A DNA stretch of 28,582 bases, from contig JBFKQC010000052.1 of the NCBI GenBank assembly GCA_041627895.1, forward strand, positions 1 to 28,582. The letters are read 5' to 3'. This document shows, piece after piece, positions 14,350-22,495 of the stretch; positions within the stretch are counted from its first letter, which is position 1; the number at the start of each line of letters is the position of its first letter. A program made the translations under genes and the position numbers. The notes beneath the pieces are model-generated. The model did not search any database, was not told the origin of the DNA, and saw only the letters and a list, made by a program, of their open reading frames with translations. The stretch is from JBFKQC01 sp041627895. Its GTDB lineage: Bacteria > Pseudomonadota > Alphaproteobacteria > Rhodobacterales > Rhodobacteraceae.

Positions 14350-15053
14350 CCGGCACCCTTCGGAAGGCGGCCTTCGAGCTTTTTCTGCAGCGCCGCTCCG
14401 GTCCGTTCGATGTGCTCGGCCAGGCGCGCGGCGGCGGTGTCCGCCTTGCGCCGCACCGCCGCTTCGGCGATCGCGGTATGCTCGGCGGCCAGGTCGCGCT
14501 GTTCGCTGCCCGCCGCCAGGAAGATGCGGCGGTAGCGCTCGTTCATCACCATCAGCACCCGCCGGAACCGCATCAGCAGCGGCATGTCGCAACGCGCGAC
14601 CAGGCTGTGGTGAAAGGCGTTGTGTGCGGTCTCCCAGGCTTCGAGGCTGTCGGGGTCGCCGGCGTTTCGCGCCGTGTGGTTCAGCCGGTAAAGCGCCGCC
14701 ATCACGTCGGTTTCCCAGTCGAGCCCGCCATTGGCGATGGCGGACCGCAGCGCCAGAGGTTCCAGGTCCATCCGAAGCCGCGTCACCTCGGCCAGATTGG
14801 CGGCAGAGACCGGCGCCACGCGGTATCCGCGCTGTTCCTCGACCGTGACCAGGCCGTCGGCGACGAGCCGCGTCACCGCCTCGCGCACCGAGGCGACGCT
14901 GACCTTCGATTCGTCGCGCAGCCGGTCGAGGTTCAGCCTGGCGCCCGGCGCCAGGTCGCCCGAGACGATGCGGGCGCGCAAATCCTCGGTGATCCGCCCG
15001 GCGATGGTCGGTTTCGAGGATCGGATTTCGGGTTCGAAGAGCAAGCGGCGCAT
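14346..15053 (-). CDS. GntR-family regulator, FCD subfamily
   Basis: A 235-aa DNA-binding regulator, probably a repressor released by a sugar-acid-type ligand. The N-terminal winged helix covers about 15-80: 'AGRITEDLRARIVSGDLAPGARLNLDRLRDESKVSVASVREAVTRLVADGLVTVEEQRGYRVAPV'. The C-terminal FCD domain shows the metal/ligand set around Asn145-His148/149 ('AHNAFHHSLV'), His192 ('AEHTAI') and His214 ('AEHIERT'). I chose ATG 15053 because the winged helix begins just after it; frames further upstream enter the AT-rich control region. Only a weak AAGGG lies directly before the ATG. It starts the leftward operon and is divergent from the DctPQM genes, so it probably controls both through the 176-bp gap. 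Confidence 0.9.
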   Translation of the reverse strand: MRRLLFEPEIRSSKPTIAGRITEDLRARIVSGDLAPGARLNLDRLRDESKVSVASVREAVTRLVADGLVTVEEQRGYRVAPVSAANLAEVTRLRMDLEPLALRSAIANGGLDWETDVMAALYRLNHTARNAGDPDSLEAWETAHNAFHHSLVARCDMPLLMRFRRVLMVMNERYRRIFLAAGSEQRDLAAEHTAIAEAAVRRKADTAAARLAEHIERTGAALQKKLEGRLPKGAG

Positions 15054-15088
15054 CCCTTGTCTGTCGTGGTGCCTAGCAGATATGGGTT

Positions 15089-15132
15089 CGTTTTCAATCC
15101 AAAAAATCGTTTTCTGAAAATAATACCGTTTT
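15089..15132. promoter_or_regulatory. Three CGTTTT elements at 19-bp steps in the AT-rich GntR/dctP control region
   Basis: CGTTTT occurs at 15089-15094, 15108-15113 and 15127-15132, each exactly 19 bp after the previous one. The middle copy overlaps a perfect 11-bp palindrome TTTTCTGAAAA (15110-15120). The stretch 15080-15160 is strikingly AT-rich against a very GC-rich background, as expected for a divergent promoter and operator block. I infer that this is the binding region of the adjacent GntR regulator, or a curved-DNA promoter element. FCD-family operators vary too much to confirm by eye. Confidence 0.45.
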
Positions 15133-15229
15133 ATGTGGACATAGTCGGTTTCTTTGCTAGGACTCCCATCGCACGATTCGCAGGCGCGGCACGCCGTTGC
15201 CGCGCGCAATTCCGAAGGGAGGACTATCC

Positions 15230-16225
15230 ATGCCGTTCACGATCACCCGGCGCACGCTTCTGGCGACGGTCGCCGCCCTGGGCCTGGCCCTGCCGGCCGC
15301 CGCGCAGACCGTTACGCTGCGCATGTCGACCCCGGCTTCCGAAACCGACCAGCGCTCGGTCGCGCTGGCCGAAATCTTCGCACCGGCCGTGGCCGGGTTT
15401 GCCACCTACCAGCCGCATTACAACGCCTCGCTGATCGCCCAGGGCTCGGAGCTGGAGGCCATCGCCTCGGGCGACCTGGAAATGTCGATCGCCTCGGCGC
15501 AGGAACTGGCGACATTCTTCCCCGAGTTCTCGATCTTCGCCACCGGCTATGTCCACCAGGACGCGGCGCACCAGGTCGCGGTGTTCAACGACCCGCTGAT
15601 GGAGCCGTTCAAGCAGAAGGTCGAGGACGAGCTGGGCGTGAAGCTCTTGTCGGTGATGTATCTCGGCCGCCGCCACGTGAACTTGCGCCAGTGCCGCAAC
15701 GAGGTCGACGTCAAGACCCCGGCGGACCTGGCCGGGGTGAACCTGCGGATGCCCGGCACCGACGCCTGGCAGTTCCTCGGCAAGGCGCTGGGCGCCAACC
15801 CGACGCCGATGGCCTTCACCGAGGTCTACACCGCGCTGTCGACCGGCTCGGTCGATGGCCAGGACAACCCGCTGCCGACCGTGGTCGACGCCAAGTTCTT
15901 CGAGGTGACCTGCCAGATCGCGCTGACCTCGCACCTGGTCGACCTGAACTATGTCGCGTTCTCCAAGGCGGTGTGGGACGGCCTGACGCCGGATCAGCAG
16001 GCCACCGTGCAGGCCGCCGCCGACGCCGCCGCCGAATCGGGCCGCCAGAAGCAGCTTGCCAAGGAGGAAGAGCTGGTTTCGTTCCTGCGCGAGCAGGGCC
16101 TGGAAATCTACGAGCCCGACCTGAAGGCGTTCCGCGAGCACGTGCAGGCGCAGTATCAGGGCACCGAGTTCGCCGCCTCGTGGCCCGAGGGCGTGCTGGA
16201 CAAGATCAACGCGCTCGGCAACTGA
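15230..16225 (+). CDS. dctP: TRAP transporter periplasmic solute receptor (DctP family)
   Basis: A 331-aa periplasmic receptor that should bind an organic acid, probably a sugar acid, and hand it to the DctQM permease. It has a signal peptide 'MPFTITRRTLLATVAALGLALPAAAQ' with cleavage after AAA; the RR pair before the hydrophobic run is Tat-like but not a full motif. The DctP signature arginine is Arg173 in 'GVNLRMPGTDAW', and 'SVDGQDNPLPTV' (about 207-218) is the usual ligand-side loop. The ATG at 15230 has AGGGAGG 8 nt upstream; an earlier in-frame ATG at 15197 would precede the signal and is unlikely. It is the first gene of the rightward operon and divergent from the GntR gene. The neighbouring dehydrogenases and udh remnant suggest an aldonate, uronate or related substrate. 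Confidence 0.93.
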   Translation: MPFTITRRTLLATVAALGLALPAAAQTVTLRMSTPASETDQRSVALAEIFAPAVAGFATYQPHYNASLIAQGSELEAIASGDLEMSIASAQELATFFPEFSIFATGYVHQDAAHQVAVFNDPLMEPFKQKVEDELGVKLLSVMYLGRRHVNLRQCRNEVDVKTPADLAGVNLRMPGTDAWQFLGKALGANPTPMAFTEVYTALSTGSVDGQDNPLPTVVDAKFFEVTCQIALTSHLVDLNYVAFSKAVWDGLTPDQQATVQAAADAAAESGRQKQLAKEEELVSFLREQGLEIYEPDLKAFREHVQAQYQGTEFAASWPEGVLDKINALGN

Positions 16226-16252
16226 TCGCGAAACGGCGCCGCGGGGACGGAC

Positions 16253-16849
16253 ATGAAACAGTCGCTGAACTGGATCACCCGCGGCGCCGAATTCCTGGCG
16301 GCCATGATGATGGCCGCGATGTTCGCGACCTTCATCCTGCAGGTCACGATCCGCTACACCGCCCGCGCCGAATGGATCGCCGAGGCGGTGCCCCTTCTGG
16401 ACCCGTCGCGCTATGGCTGGACGCTGGAATTCTGCCTCGCGCTCTGGGTCTGGATCGTGTTCTTCGGCTGCGCCACCATCGTGCGCGAACGCGATCATGT
16501 GACCTTCGACATCCTCTATGCCGCGGTGCGGCCCGGCATGCGGCGCGTCTTCGCGCTGATCACCTGCGCGGCGATCTGCATCGGGCTTCTGTGGTCGCTC
16601 GAGCCGACCTGGGACAAGTTCCACATCCTGCGCCTGAAACAGACCGCCACGCTGAAGCAGCTTTTGGGCGACTGGATCCGGATGCGTGACGTCTATTCGG
16701 TCTATGCCTTTTTCCTGATCGTGGTCTCGCTGCGCTATGCCTGGCGGGCGCTGCAGGTGTTCCGTCACGGGGCCGAGGCCGACCTGCACCACTACGAGGA
16801 CCTCGCCGAGGAGATGGGCGGCGATTATCACGGGGCCGACGACGCATGA
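16253..16849 (+). CDS. dctQ: TRAP transporter small permease (DctQ family)
   Basis: A 198-aa inner-membrane protein with four hydrophobic segments at about 13-33, 60-80, 95-115 and 145-165, the usual DctQ layout. It contains the conserved stretch 'EFCLALWVWIVFFGCATIVRERDHVTFDIL' (about 60-89). DctQ supports the large permease DctM and is needed for receptor-dependent uptake. The loop between segments 1 and 2 ('AEWIAEAVPLLDPSRYGWTLE') is longer than in many DctQ proteins, and the C-terminus is a hydrophilic, acidic tail. The gene begins 27 nt after dctP and its TGA overlaps the dctM ATG, so the two subunits are translationally coupled. Confidence 0.92.
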   Translation: MKQSLNWITRGAEFLAAMMMAAMFATFILQVTIRYTARAEWIAEAVPLLDPSRYGWTLEFCLALWVWIVFFGCATIVRERDHVTFDILYAAVRPGMRRVFALITCAAICIGLLWSLEPTWDKFHILRLKQTATLKQLLGDWIRMRDVYSVYAFFLIVVSLRYAWRALQVFRHGAEADLHHYEDLAEEMGGDYHGADDA

Positions 16850-18141
16850 GCCTCGAATTCACGCTCTGCCTGATCTCGCTGTTCTTTCTCGCCGGGATCG
16901 GAACCCCGATCGCCTATGCGATCCTCCTGGCCGCCTTCGTCTATCTCACCACGAGCGGGCAGGGCGTCGGGGTCGCCGGCAAGGTGCTGATGGACGGGAT
17001 GTACCAAAGCTTCATCCTGCTCGCGGTGCCGCTGTTCATCGTTGCGGCCAACATCATGAACGCCGGCACGATCAGCGACCGGCTGCTGCGGTTCTGCGTC
17101 GGGCTGGTGGGGCGCTTCAAGGGCGGGCTGGGGCACGTCAACGTGGTCGCCTCGCTGATCTTTTCCGGCATGAGCGGGTCGGCGGTGGCCGATGCCGCCG
17201 GCATCGGCAAGATCATCATCGAGATGATGACCAAGTCCGGCCACTACACGCGGGGCTATGCCGCGGCGATCACCGCCGCCTCGGCCACGATCGGCCCGAT
17301 CATTCCGCCGTCGATCCCGATGGTGCTGTATGCGCTGGTCTCGAACACCTCGATCGGGTACCTGTTCCTCGGCGGCATCGTGCCGGGGCTCTTGATGGGC
17401 GTGGTGCTGATGGCGATGAACTGGTTCATCTCGCACCGCCGCGGCTTTCTGACCGAAGAGGCGGTGCCGCTGGGCGAACTGCCGGGGCTGACCTTCAACG
17501 CCTTCCCGGCGCTTCTGATGCCCGCGATCCTGCTTTACGGCATCTATGGCGGCGTGACCACGCCGACCGAGGCCGCCGCCGTCGCCGCGTTCTATGCGCT
17601 GATCCTCGCGGCGCTGTTCTACCGGGCGCTGAGCCTCGGCAACTTCTACCGCATCCTGGTCGAAAGCGCCCGGTCCTCGGCGGCGGTCGGGCTGGTGATC
17701 GGCGGCGCGCTGATCCTGAACTTCATCGTCGCCTCGGAAAACATCCCCGGCCTGGTCGCCGGCGCGCTGGTGGGGCTCGAGGTGTCGCCGGTGACGTTCC
17801 TGATCGGCGTCAACGTGCTGATCCTGCTTCTGGGCTGCGTGCTGGACGCGACCACGATCATCCTGGTGATCATCCCGCTGTTCCTGCCCGCCTGCCGCGA
17901 GCTTGGCGTGGATCTCGTGCATTTCGGCGTCGTCGCCGTCGTCAACTGCATGATCGGCCTGATCACGCCGCCCTACGGCATTCTCTTGTTCGTGATCAAC
18001 GCCGTCACCAGGATCCCGCTGGGCGAGATCATCCGCGAGGTGCTGCCGTTCCTCGCCGTGCTGATCGTCGCGCTGCTGGTGATGATCATGGTTCCAGACA
18101 TCGTGCTGTTCCTGCCCGGGCTTCTGGGCTACCGGGGATAG
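16846..18141 (+). CDS. dctM: TRAP transporter large permease (DctM family)
   Basis: A 431-aa polytopic inner-membrane protein, the sodium-coupled transport subunit of the DctPQM system. About 12 hydrophobic segments fill the chain. Family motifs are clear: 'SGMSGSAVADAAGIGKIIIEMM' (about 106-127), 'ATIGPIIPPSIPMVLYALVSN' (about 147-167), 'GVTTPTEAAAVAAFYAL' (about 236-252) and 'GLITPPYGILLFVINAVTRIPLGEI' (about 369-393). Length is standard for the family (about 425-435). It overlaps dctQ by four bases (ATGA, 16846-16849). The next gene begins 129 nt later, so the sugar dehydrogenase genes may be co-transcribed or may have an added promoter. Confidence 0.95.
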   Translation: MSLEFTLCLISLFFLAGIGTPIAYAILLAAFVYLTTSGQGVGVAGKVLMDGMYQSFILLAVPLFIVAANIMNAGTISDRLLRFCVGLVGRFKGGLGHVNVVASLIFSGMSGSAVADAAGIGKIIIEMMTKSGHYTRGYAAAITAASATIGPIIPPSIPMVLYALVSNTSIGYLFLGGIVPGLLMGVVLMAMNWFISHRRGFLTEEAVPLGELPGLTFNAFPALLMPAILLYGIYGGVTTPTEAAAVAAFYALILAALFYRALSLGNFYRILVESARSSAAVGLVIGGALILNFIVASENIPGLVAGALVGLEVSPVTFLIGVNVLILLLGCVLDATTIILVIIPLFLPACRELGVDLVHFGVVAVVNCMIGLITPPYGILLFVINAVTRIPLGEIIREVLPFLAVLIVALLVMIMVPDIVLFLPGLLGYRG

Positions 18142-18204
18142 CCCGGCCGCGGCCACGGCCCGCCGCCGCCCTTCCTTTTTCGACCAGCCGGACAGCGCCG
18201 CGGC

Positions 18205-18233
18205 TTGACCTTCGCGCGCGTGACGAAAACACT
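18205..18233 (+). promoter_or_regulatory. Possible internal promoter before the SDR gene
   Basis: TTGACC (18205-18210, 5 of 6 to the -35 consensus) is followed after 17 bp by AACACT (18228-18233, only 3 of 6 to the -10). The position, 38 bp before the SDR start and within the 129-bp gap after dctM, is reasonable. The weak -10 keeps this tentative. Confidence 0.25.
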
Positions 18234-18270
18234 CCGACCGCACGCCGGGACGCAGACCGAGAGGACGCCG

Positions 18271-19023
18271 ATGCAATTCGCCACCTATCCCAGCCTCTCG
18301 GGGCGCAGCGTCTACGTCACCGGCGGCGCGTCCGGCATCGGCGCCGAAATCGTCACCGCCTTCGCCGCGCAGGGATGCCGGGTCGGTTTCGTCGATCTCG
18401 ACGCGGAAGGCAGCGCAAGGCTGGCCGAGACCGCCGGCGGCGAGATCGCCCACGAGACATGCGATCTGCGCGACATCGGCGCACTCCGCGCGGCCTTTGC
18501 CGCCCTGGCGTCGCGCATCGGACCGGCGCAGGTCCTGGTCAACAACGCCGCGCACGACGACCGGCACGACTGGAAGGGCGTGACGCCGGAATACTGGGAC
18601 GAGCGCATGGCGACCAACCTGCGGCACATGTTCTTCGCCATTCAGACCGTGGCCCCGGACATGATCGCGGGCGGCGGCGGGTCGATCGTCAACATCGGAT
18701 CGAACTCGTGGTGGGAGGCCGGCGGCGGCTTTCCGGCCTACGCCACCGCCAAATCGGCGGTCCACGGCCTGACCCGGACCATGGCGCGCGACCTTGGCGG
18801 CCACCGCATCCGGGTCAACACCGTGGTGCCGGGATGGATCATGACCGAGCGGCAGAAAGAGCTGTGGGTCACGCCCGAGGCGATCGAACGGCACCGCGCC
18901 CGGCAATGCCTGCCCGACCTGATCGAGCCGGCATATGTCGCGCGGATGGTCCTGTTCCTGGCCTCGGACGACGCCGCGATGTGTACCGCGAACAACTACA
19001 TGGTCGAGGCGGGTTCGATCTGA
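18271..19023 (+). CDS. Short-chain dehydrogenase similar to XylB-type aldose 1-dehydrogenases
   Basis: A 250-aa cytoplasmic NAD(P)-dependent oxidoreductase expected to oxidise an aldose to its lactone, or a related sugar alcohol. Seen: cofactor loop 'TGGASGIG' (17-24), 'NNA' (91-93), catalytic Ser144, Tyr157 and Lys161 ('YATAK'). The stretches 'NNAAHDDRHDWKGVTPEYWDERMATNLRHM' and 'RQKELWVTPEAIERHRARQCL', and the ending 'VLFLASDDAAMCTANNYMVEAGS', closely recall Caulobacter D-xylose 1-dehydrogenase as I remember it. The ATG at 18271 has GAGAGG upstream. The position after dctPQM and before an aldo/keto reductase fits oxidation of the imported compound. A lactonase would be needed next, and the only one here is the broken SMP-30 remnant. 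Confidence 0.9.
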   Translation: MQFATYPSLSGRSVYVTGGASGIGAEIVTAFAAQGCRVGFVDLDAEGSARLAETAGGEIAHETCDLRDIGALRAAFAALASRIGPAQVLVNNAAHDDRHDWKGVTPEYWDERMATNLRHMFFAIQTVAPDMIAGGGGSIVNIGSNSWWEAGGGFPAYATAKSAVHGLTRTMARDLGGHRIRVNTVVPGWIMTERQKELWVTPEAIERHRARQCLPDLIEPAYVARMVLFLASDDAAMCTANNYMVEAGSI

Positions 19024-19035
19024 AGGGGAATGCCC

Positions 19036-19998
19036 ATGGAACTGCGTCCAATCGGGAATACCGGGCTTGCCGTGACCCCGCTCTGCTTTGGAACCTCGGG
19101 GCTCGGCAACATGCCCGACACCTACGGCTACGAGGTCGGCGAGGCCCGGGCGAGGGACACCCTGCGCGCGATCTTCGACGGGCCGGTCAATTTCCTCGAC
19201 ACGTCCAACAATTATGGTTTCGGACGCAGCGAGGAACGCATCGGCGCCGCCCTGCGCGAGCGCGGCGGGCTGCCCGATGGCTTCGTGCTGTCGACCAAGC
19301 TCGACCGCGACCTGAAGACCGGCCGGTTCGACGCCGATCGGGTGCGGCGGTCGGTCGAGGAAAGCCTGTCGCGGCTGGGCCTCGACAGGATACCGCTGTT
19401 GCACCTGCACGACCCCGAGCACGCGCGCGACCTTGCCGAGATCACCGGGCCGGGCGGGGCGCTCGACGAGCTTGTCCGGCTCAAGGAAGAGGGCGTGGCA
19501 CAGGCGATCGGTCTGGCCATGGGCCGGATAGACATCATGTTTCCGATTCTGCGCGACCGGCCCTTCGACGCGCTGATCAGCCACAACCGGTTCACCCTGC
19601 TGAACCGGTCCGCGGACGCGATGTTCGACTATGCGCACGGCGCGGGCATCGCCATCCTGAACGCCGCGCCCTATGCCGGCGGCGTTCTCGCCAAGGGCAG
19701 CGCCGAGATGCCGCGAGTGACCTACCAGGAGGCCGGCCCCGAGGCGCTGGCGCCGGTGCGCGCGATCGAGGCGATCTGCGCCCGCCACGGCGTTGCACCG
19801 GGCGCCGCCGCGCTGCAGTTCTCGATGCGGGACAGCCGGATCACGTCCACCATCGTCGGGGTGTCGAAACCCGGGCGGGTGGCCGAGACGCTTGGCTGGG
19901 CGGCCGAGGCGTTGCCGCAGGACGTCTGGCGCAAGCTCGGCGCGTTGCCCTTTTCTTCGGACGACCCCGAGGCCGACCGCGACTACCGGCCGGGTTGA
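19036..19998 (+). CDS. Aldo/keto reductase, aldose-dehydrogenase-like
   Basis: A 320-aa cytoplasmic NAD(P)-dependent TIM-barrel oxidoreductase. The AKR tetrad is visible as Asp55 and Tyr60 ('FLDTSNNYGFGRSEERIG'), Lys88 ('LSTKLDRD') and a His in 'PLLHLHDPEH' (123 or 125). The 'GNTGLAVTPLCFGTSGLGNM' start and the 'NRFTLLNRSA...INAAPYAGGVLA' layout match the D-threo-aldose/L-fucose 1-dehydrogenase branch, so it may oxidise an aldose and not reduce a ketone. I prefer ATG 19036, 7 nt after AAGGGG, over ATG 19030, which would touch the ribosome site. It begins 12 nt after the SDR stop, so the pair share a transcript. Two sugar dehydrogenases of different folds side by side suggest two sugars or two steps. 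Confidence 0.88.
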   Translation: MELRPIGNTGLAVTPLCFGTSGLGNMPDTYGYEVGEARARDTLRAIFDGPVNFLDTSNNYGFGRSEERIGAALRERGGLPDGFVLSTKLDRDLKTGRFDADRVRRSVEESLSRLGLDRIPLLHLHDPEHARDLAEITGPGGALDELVRLKEEGVAQAIGLAMGRIDIMFPILRDRPFDALISHNRFTLLNRSADAMFDYAHGAGIAILNAAPYAGGVLAKGSAEMPRVTYQEAGPEALAPVRAIEAICARHGVAPGAAALQFSMRDSRITSTIVGVSKPGRVAETLGWAAEALPQDVWRKLGALPFSSDDPEADRDYRPG

Positions 19999-20108
19999 GG
20001 TATTTCCCGGCCCACGCGATCCGCGCGGTGCGCTGCCTGCCGAGGGCTCGGCCGGTCGGGCGCAAGGCCTTCATGGCGGACGGCACGGCGTCCATTGATT
20101 AGGTGATT

Positions 20109-20183
20109 TGGAGCGGGCGATGAGATTCGAACTCACGACCCTTACCTTGGCAAGGTAATGCTCTACCCCTGAGCTACGCCCGC
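20109..20183 (-). tRNA. tRNA-Gly (anticodon GCC)
   Basis: Read leftward from 20183, a 75-nt cloverleaf: acceptor GCGGGCG (20183-20177) pairs with CGCCCGC (20119-20113), D-arm with 'AGCTCAGGGGTAGAGC', anticodon loop 'CTTGCCAAG' giving GCC, T-arm with 'GTTCGAATC', discriminator T and an encoded CCA (20111-20109). It reads GGC and GGT codons. The aldo/keto reductase gene ends 110 nt beyond its 3' end. I see no integrase or duplicated tRNA end in the window. Confidence 0.96.
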
Positions 20184-20202
20184 GTCCATTGGGTGGGCGT
20201 CA

Positions 20203-20230
20203 GATATAAAGAAGCGCTCCGGACCGCAAG
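20203..20230 (-). promoter_or_regulatory. Probable promoter of tRNA-Gly
   Basis: Reading leftward, CTTGCG (20230-20225), a 16-bp spacer and TATATC (20208-20203) lie about 20 bp before the tRNA 5' end. The local AT-rich spot (20202-20210) in otherwise GC-rich DNA supports a -10 element. The exact -35 could be one base away. Confidence 0.45.
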
Positions 20231-20340
20231 GGGAAAAAACGGGCTTTGGCACATTGCGCCTCTGACCTTAGGGTGGTTCCCGCAAGACCCGGTCCGCGTT
20301 CAGAAACGTGCGCGTCGCAGAATAAGAGGAGGGGCGCAGC

Positions 20341-21267
20341 ATGAAGATCGCGGTCATGGGGGCGGGGGCGATCGGCGGCTATATCGGCGGGCGGCTTGCC
20401 GCCGCGGGGCACGATGTGTCCCTGATCGCGCGCGGCAAGCATCTGGAGGCGATCAGGCAGGACGGCCTGCGGATCGAGAGCCCCAGGGGCGATCTGCATC
20501 TGCGCGGCATCCGCGCCACGTCGGCGCCTGCCGAGATCGGGCCCGTGGACGTGATCCTGTTCACCGTCAAGAACGCCGATGTCGAGACCGCCGCCGAGGC
20601 GATCCGCCCGATGCTGAGTGCCGACACCACGGTTGTGACCTGCCAGAACGGTGTCAGCGCGGCGGACCGGCTGGCCGCCGTCATCGGCGCGCGCCACGTG
20701 GTGCCCGGCGTCGCCCGGTTTCCCGGCGACATCCGTGCGCCTGGCGTGATCCGCCACGCCTCGGATTTCGACATCCTGATCTTCGGCGAGGCCGATGCGC
20801 GCCCCAGCGCCCGCTGCCAGGCGTTCCACGAGGCGATGGCCGGGGCCGGGATGAGCCCGGAGATTTCGGACAACATCGGCCACGAGTTGTGGGGCAAGTT
20901 CGTGATGCAGGCCTCGCTGGCCTCGATGACGGCTCTGACCCGGCTGAATCTCGGCCCGCTGCGCCAGACCGCGGCCACGGCCGACCTGTTCCGGCGCTCG
21001 GCAGAGGAAACCGCGGCGGTGGCGCGCGCCGAATTGCCGGACCTGCCCGAAGACCTGGCCCGCCGGCAATGGGACTTCGTCAACCGGATCATCCCCGCCG
21101 ATGTCCACGCCTCGATGCTCGATGACCTGTTGCGCGGCAAGCCGATCGAGAACGAGTGGCTTAGCGGCGACGTCGTGCGCTATGGCAGGAAGCACGGCGT
21201 TCCGACGCCGATCCACGAGGTCTTTGCGGCCCTCCTGGCACCATTTGAGGCGGGCGCCCCCGGCTGA
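20341..21267 (+). CDS. Ketopantoate reductase-family NADPH oxidoreductase
   Basis: A 308-aa cytoplasmic enzyme of the PanE/ApbA family, which reduces 2-dehydropantoate to pantoate on the way to coenzyme A, though many members act on other 2-oxo acids. Seen: the nucleotide motif 'GAGAIGGYIGG' (7-17), Asn103 ('CQNGV'), the catalytic Lys186 ('ELWGKFV') and the C-terminal block 'HASMLDDLLRGKPIENEWLSGDVV' (about 255-278), with Glu269 at the conserved position. Length is typical. ATG 20341 has AGAGGAGG upstream. It is divergent from tRNA-Gly and convergent with the TerC gene, and has no neighbouring pantothenate genes. Whether it is the true PanE of this organism cannot be decided here. Confidence 0.9.
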   Translation: MKIAVMGAGAIGGYIGGRLAAAGHDVSLIARGKHLEAIRQDGLRIESPRGDLHLRGIRATSAPAEIGPVDVILFTVKNADVETAAEAIRPMLSADTTVVTCQNGVSAADRLAAVIGARHVVPGVARFPGDIRAPGVIRHASDFDILIFGEADARPSARCQAFHEAMAGAGMSPEISDNIGHELWGKFVMQASLASMTALTRLNLGPLRQTAATADLFRRSAEETAAVARAELPDLPEDLARRQWDFVNRIIPADVHASMLDDLLRGKPIENEWLSGDVVRYGRKHGVPTPIHEVFAALLAPFEAGAPG

Positions 21268-21323
21268 TGGGCGGCCTGCCGGGGCGCTGCGGGTCCCGTC
21301 CCTTGGCGGCCGTCGGCGGCGAT

Positions 21324-22046
21324 CTATGCCGCCCGTCGCGCACGCCTGCGCGCCGCGCGCCACAGGTTCAGCGCCTCGACCGCGCCGGCGAATACCATCG
21401 CGGCGTAGATGAAGCCGCGCTCCACGTGCACGTGGAAACCGTCCGCCACCAGCGCCATGCCGACCATCACCAGGAAGGCCAGCGCCAGCATCTTGGTCGA
21501 GGGGTGCGACTCGACGAAGCCCGCGATCGGTTCGGCCGCGACCATCATCACCAGGATCGCGATCACCACGGCGGCGACCATGACCTCGAGGTGCTCGGCG
21601 ATGCCCACGGCGGTGATCACGCTGTCGATCGAAAACACGAGGTCCAGGATCACGATCTGGAAGATCACTGTGGCGAAGGTTGCCGCGGCGACGCTCGCCT
21701 CGTGGTCCTCGCCCTCGACCTCGGCGAAGATCTCGGTGGTTGCCTTGTAGAGCAGGAACAGCCCGCCGGCGAACAGGATCAGGTCGCGCCAGCTGACCTC
21801 TTGCCCGAAGGCGGCAAAGATCGGTGTGGTCAGCGAGGCGATCCAGGCGATCGAGAACAGCAGCAGCACCCGCATCACCAGCGCCAGCGCCAGGCCGACG
21901 ATCCGGGCCGAGCGGCGCTGTTCCACCGGCAGCCGCGCGGCGGTGATCGAGATGAAGATGACGTTGTCGACGCCGAGCACGATTTCGAGCACCACGAGGG
22001 TCAGGAAACTCGCCCAGACGGCGGGGTCGGAAAGCAGTTCGAGCAT
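21324..22046 (-). CDS. TerC-family integral membrane protein
   Basis: A 240-aa inner-membrane protein with about seven hydrophobic segments. The two TerC signatures are present: 'LEIVLGVDNVIFI' with Glu21 and Asp27, and 'LDLVFSIDSVITAVG' with Asp135 and Asp141. These acidic residues inside the membrane are thought to bind metal. TerC/Alx relatives export manganese or help load metal onto exported proteins. The middle loop 'EVEGEDHEAS' (109-118) is short and acidic, and the C-terminus is strongly basic ('RAARRRARRAA'). The gene stands alone, convergent with the ketopantoate-reductase gene, with a long upstream region. I looked for a yybP-ykoY-type manganese riboswitch there and did not recognise one. 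There is no strong ribosome site before ATG 22046. Confidence 0.92.
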   Translation of the reverse strand: MLELLSDPAVWASFLTLVVLEIVLGVDNVIFISITAARLPVEQRRSARIVGLALALVMRVLLLFSIAWIASLTTPIFAAFGQEVSWRDLILFAGGLFLLYKATTEIFAEVEGEDHEASVAAATFATVIFQIVILDLVFSIDSVITAVGIAEHLEVMVAAVVIAILVMMVAAEPIAGFVESHPSTKMLALAFLVMVGMALVADGFHVHVERGFIYAAMVFAGAVEALNLWRAARRRARRAA

Positions 22047-22495
22047 TGGGGATCACCGCATGTGGAACGAAGCGCGCGACCTGAGCCTGCACCGCGAAAG
22101 GCCGCGATGCGCCGTCGGCCGGATGGCGTATTGCGGCTGGCGGGGTGTCGGGGTCGGGCCGGAGCGCCTTGGTTGCGACGGAGCCCGCACCCGCCCGGCC
22201 GTTCCGGCGCGGCAGCGCGGGGCCGCGGTCTTGGCCTGTGGCTTGGGCATGATTGGGTGTCTCCGTCCGGCTCTGCGACCGAGCTAAGCCGGCCGGGGCG
22301 TCAATGCAACGACAGCCGGCCGGCAGGGGAAGAAACCCCGGTTCCGATGCAGGAATGCGGCGCCGGCCCGGCGCCACGGTCCGGAACAGGCGACGCCTGC
22401 ACAGGCCGGATCGAGCCAAAGGCAATGGCGATGCTGGACGTGCGGTGCACCGGGAAACCGGAGGACTGGGAGGCCGGGACTCCGGGTATCTGCGA

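Noticed and set aside
18142..18180. Intrinsic terminator after dctM
   Set aside because: A short CCGGG/CCCGG stem spans the stop codon and a TTCCTTTTT run exists, but they are about 30 nt apart, so they do not form a standard terminator.
20000..20183. tRNA-Gly as an attachment site of a genomic island holding the sugar-acid genes
   Set aside because: No integrase, no second copy of the tRNA 3' end seen, and no change in composition of the neighbouring genes.
22053..22250. Possible 65-aa basic protein upstream of terC
   Set aside because: No ribosome site before its ATG, no recognisable content, and it lies in the TerC leader region.
22047..22250. Manganese (yybP-ykoY) riboswitch before the TerC gene
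   Set aside because: I could not find the conserved loop sequences on the minus strand. A covariance-model search would settle it.
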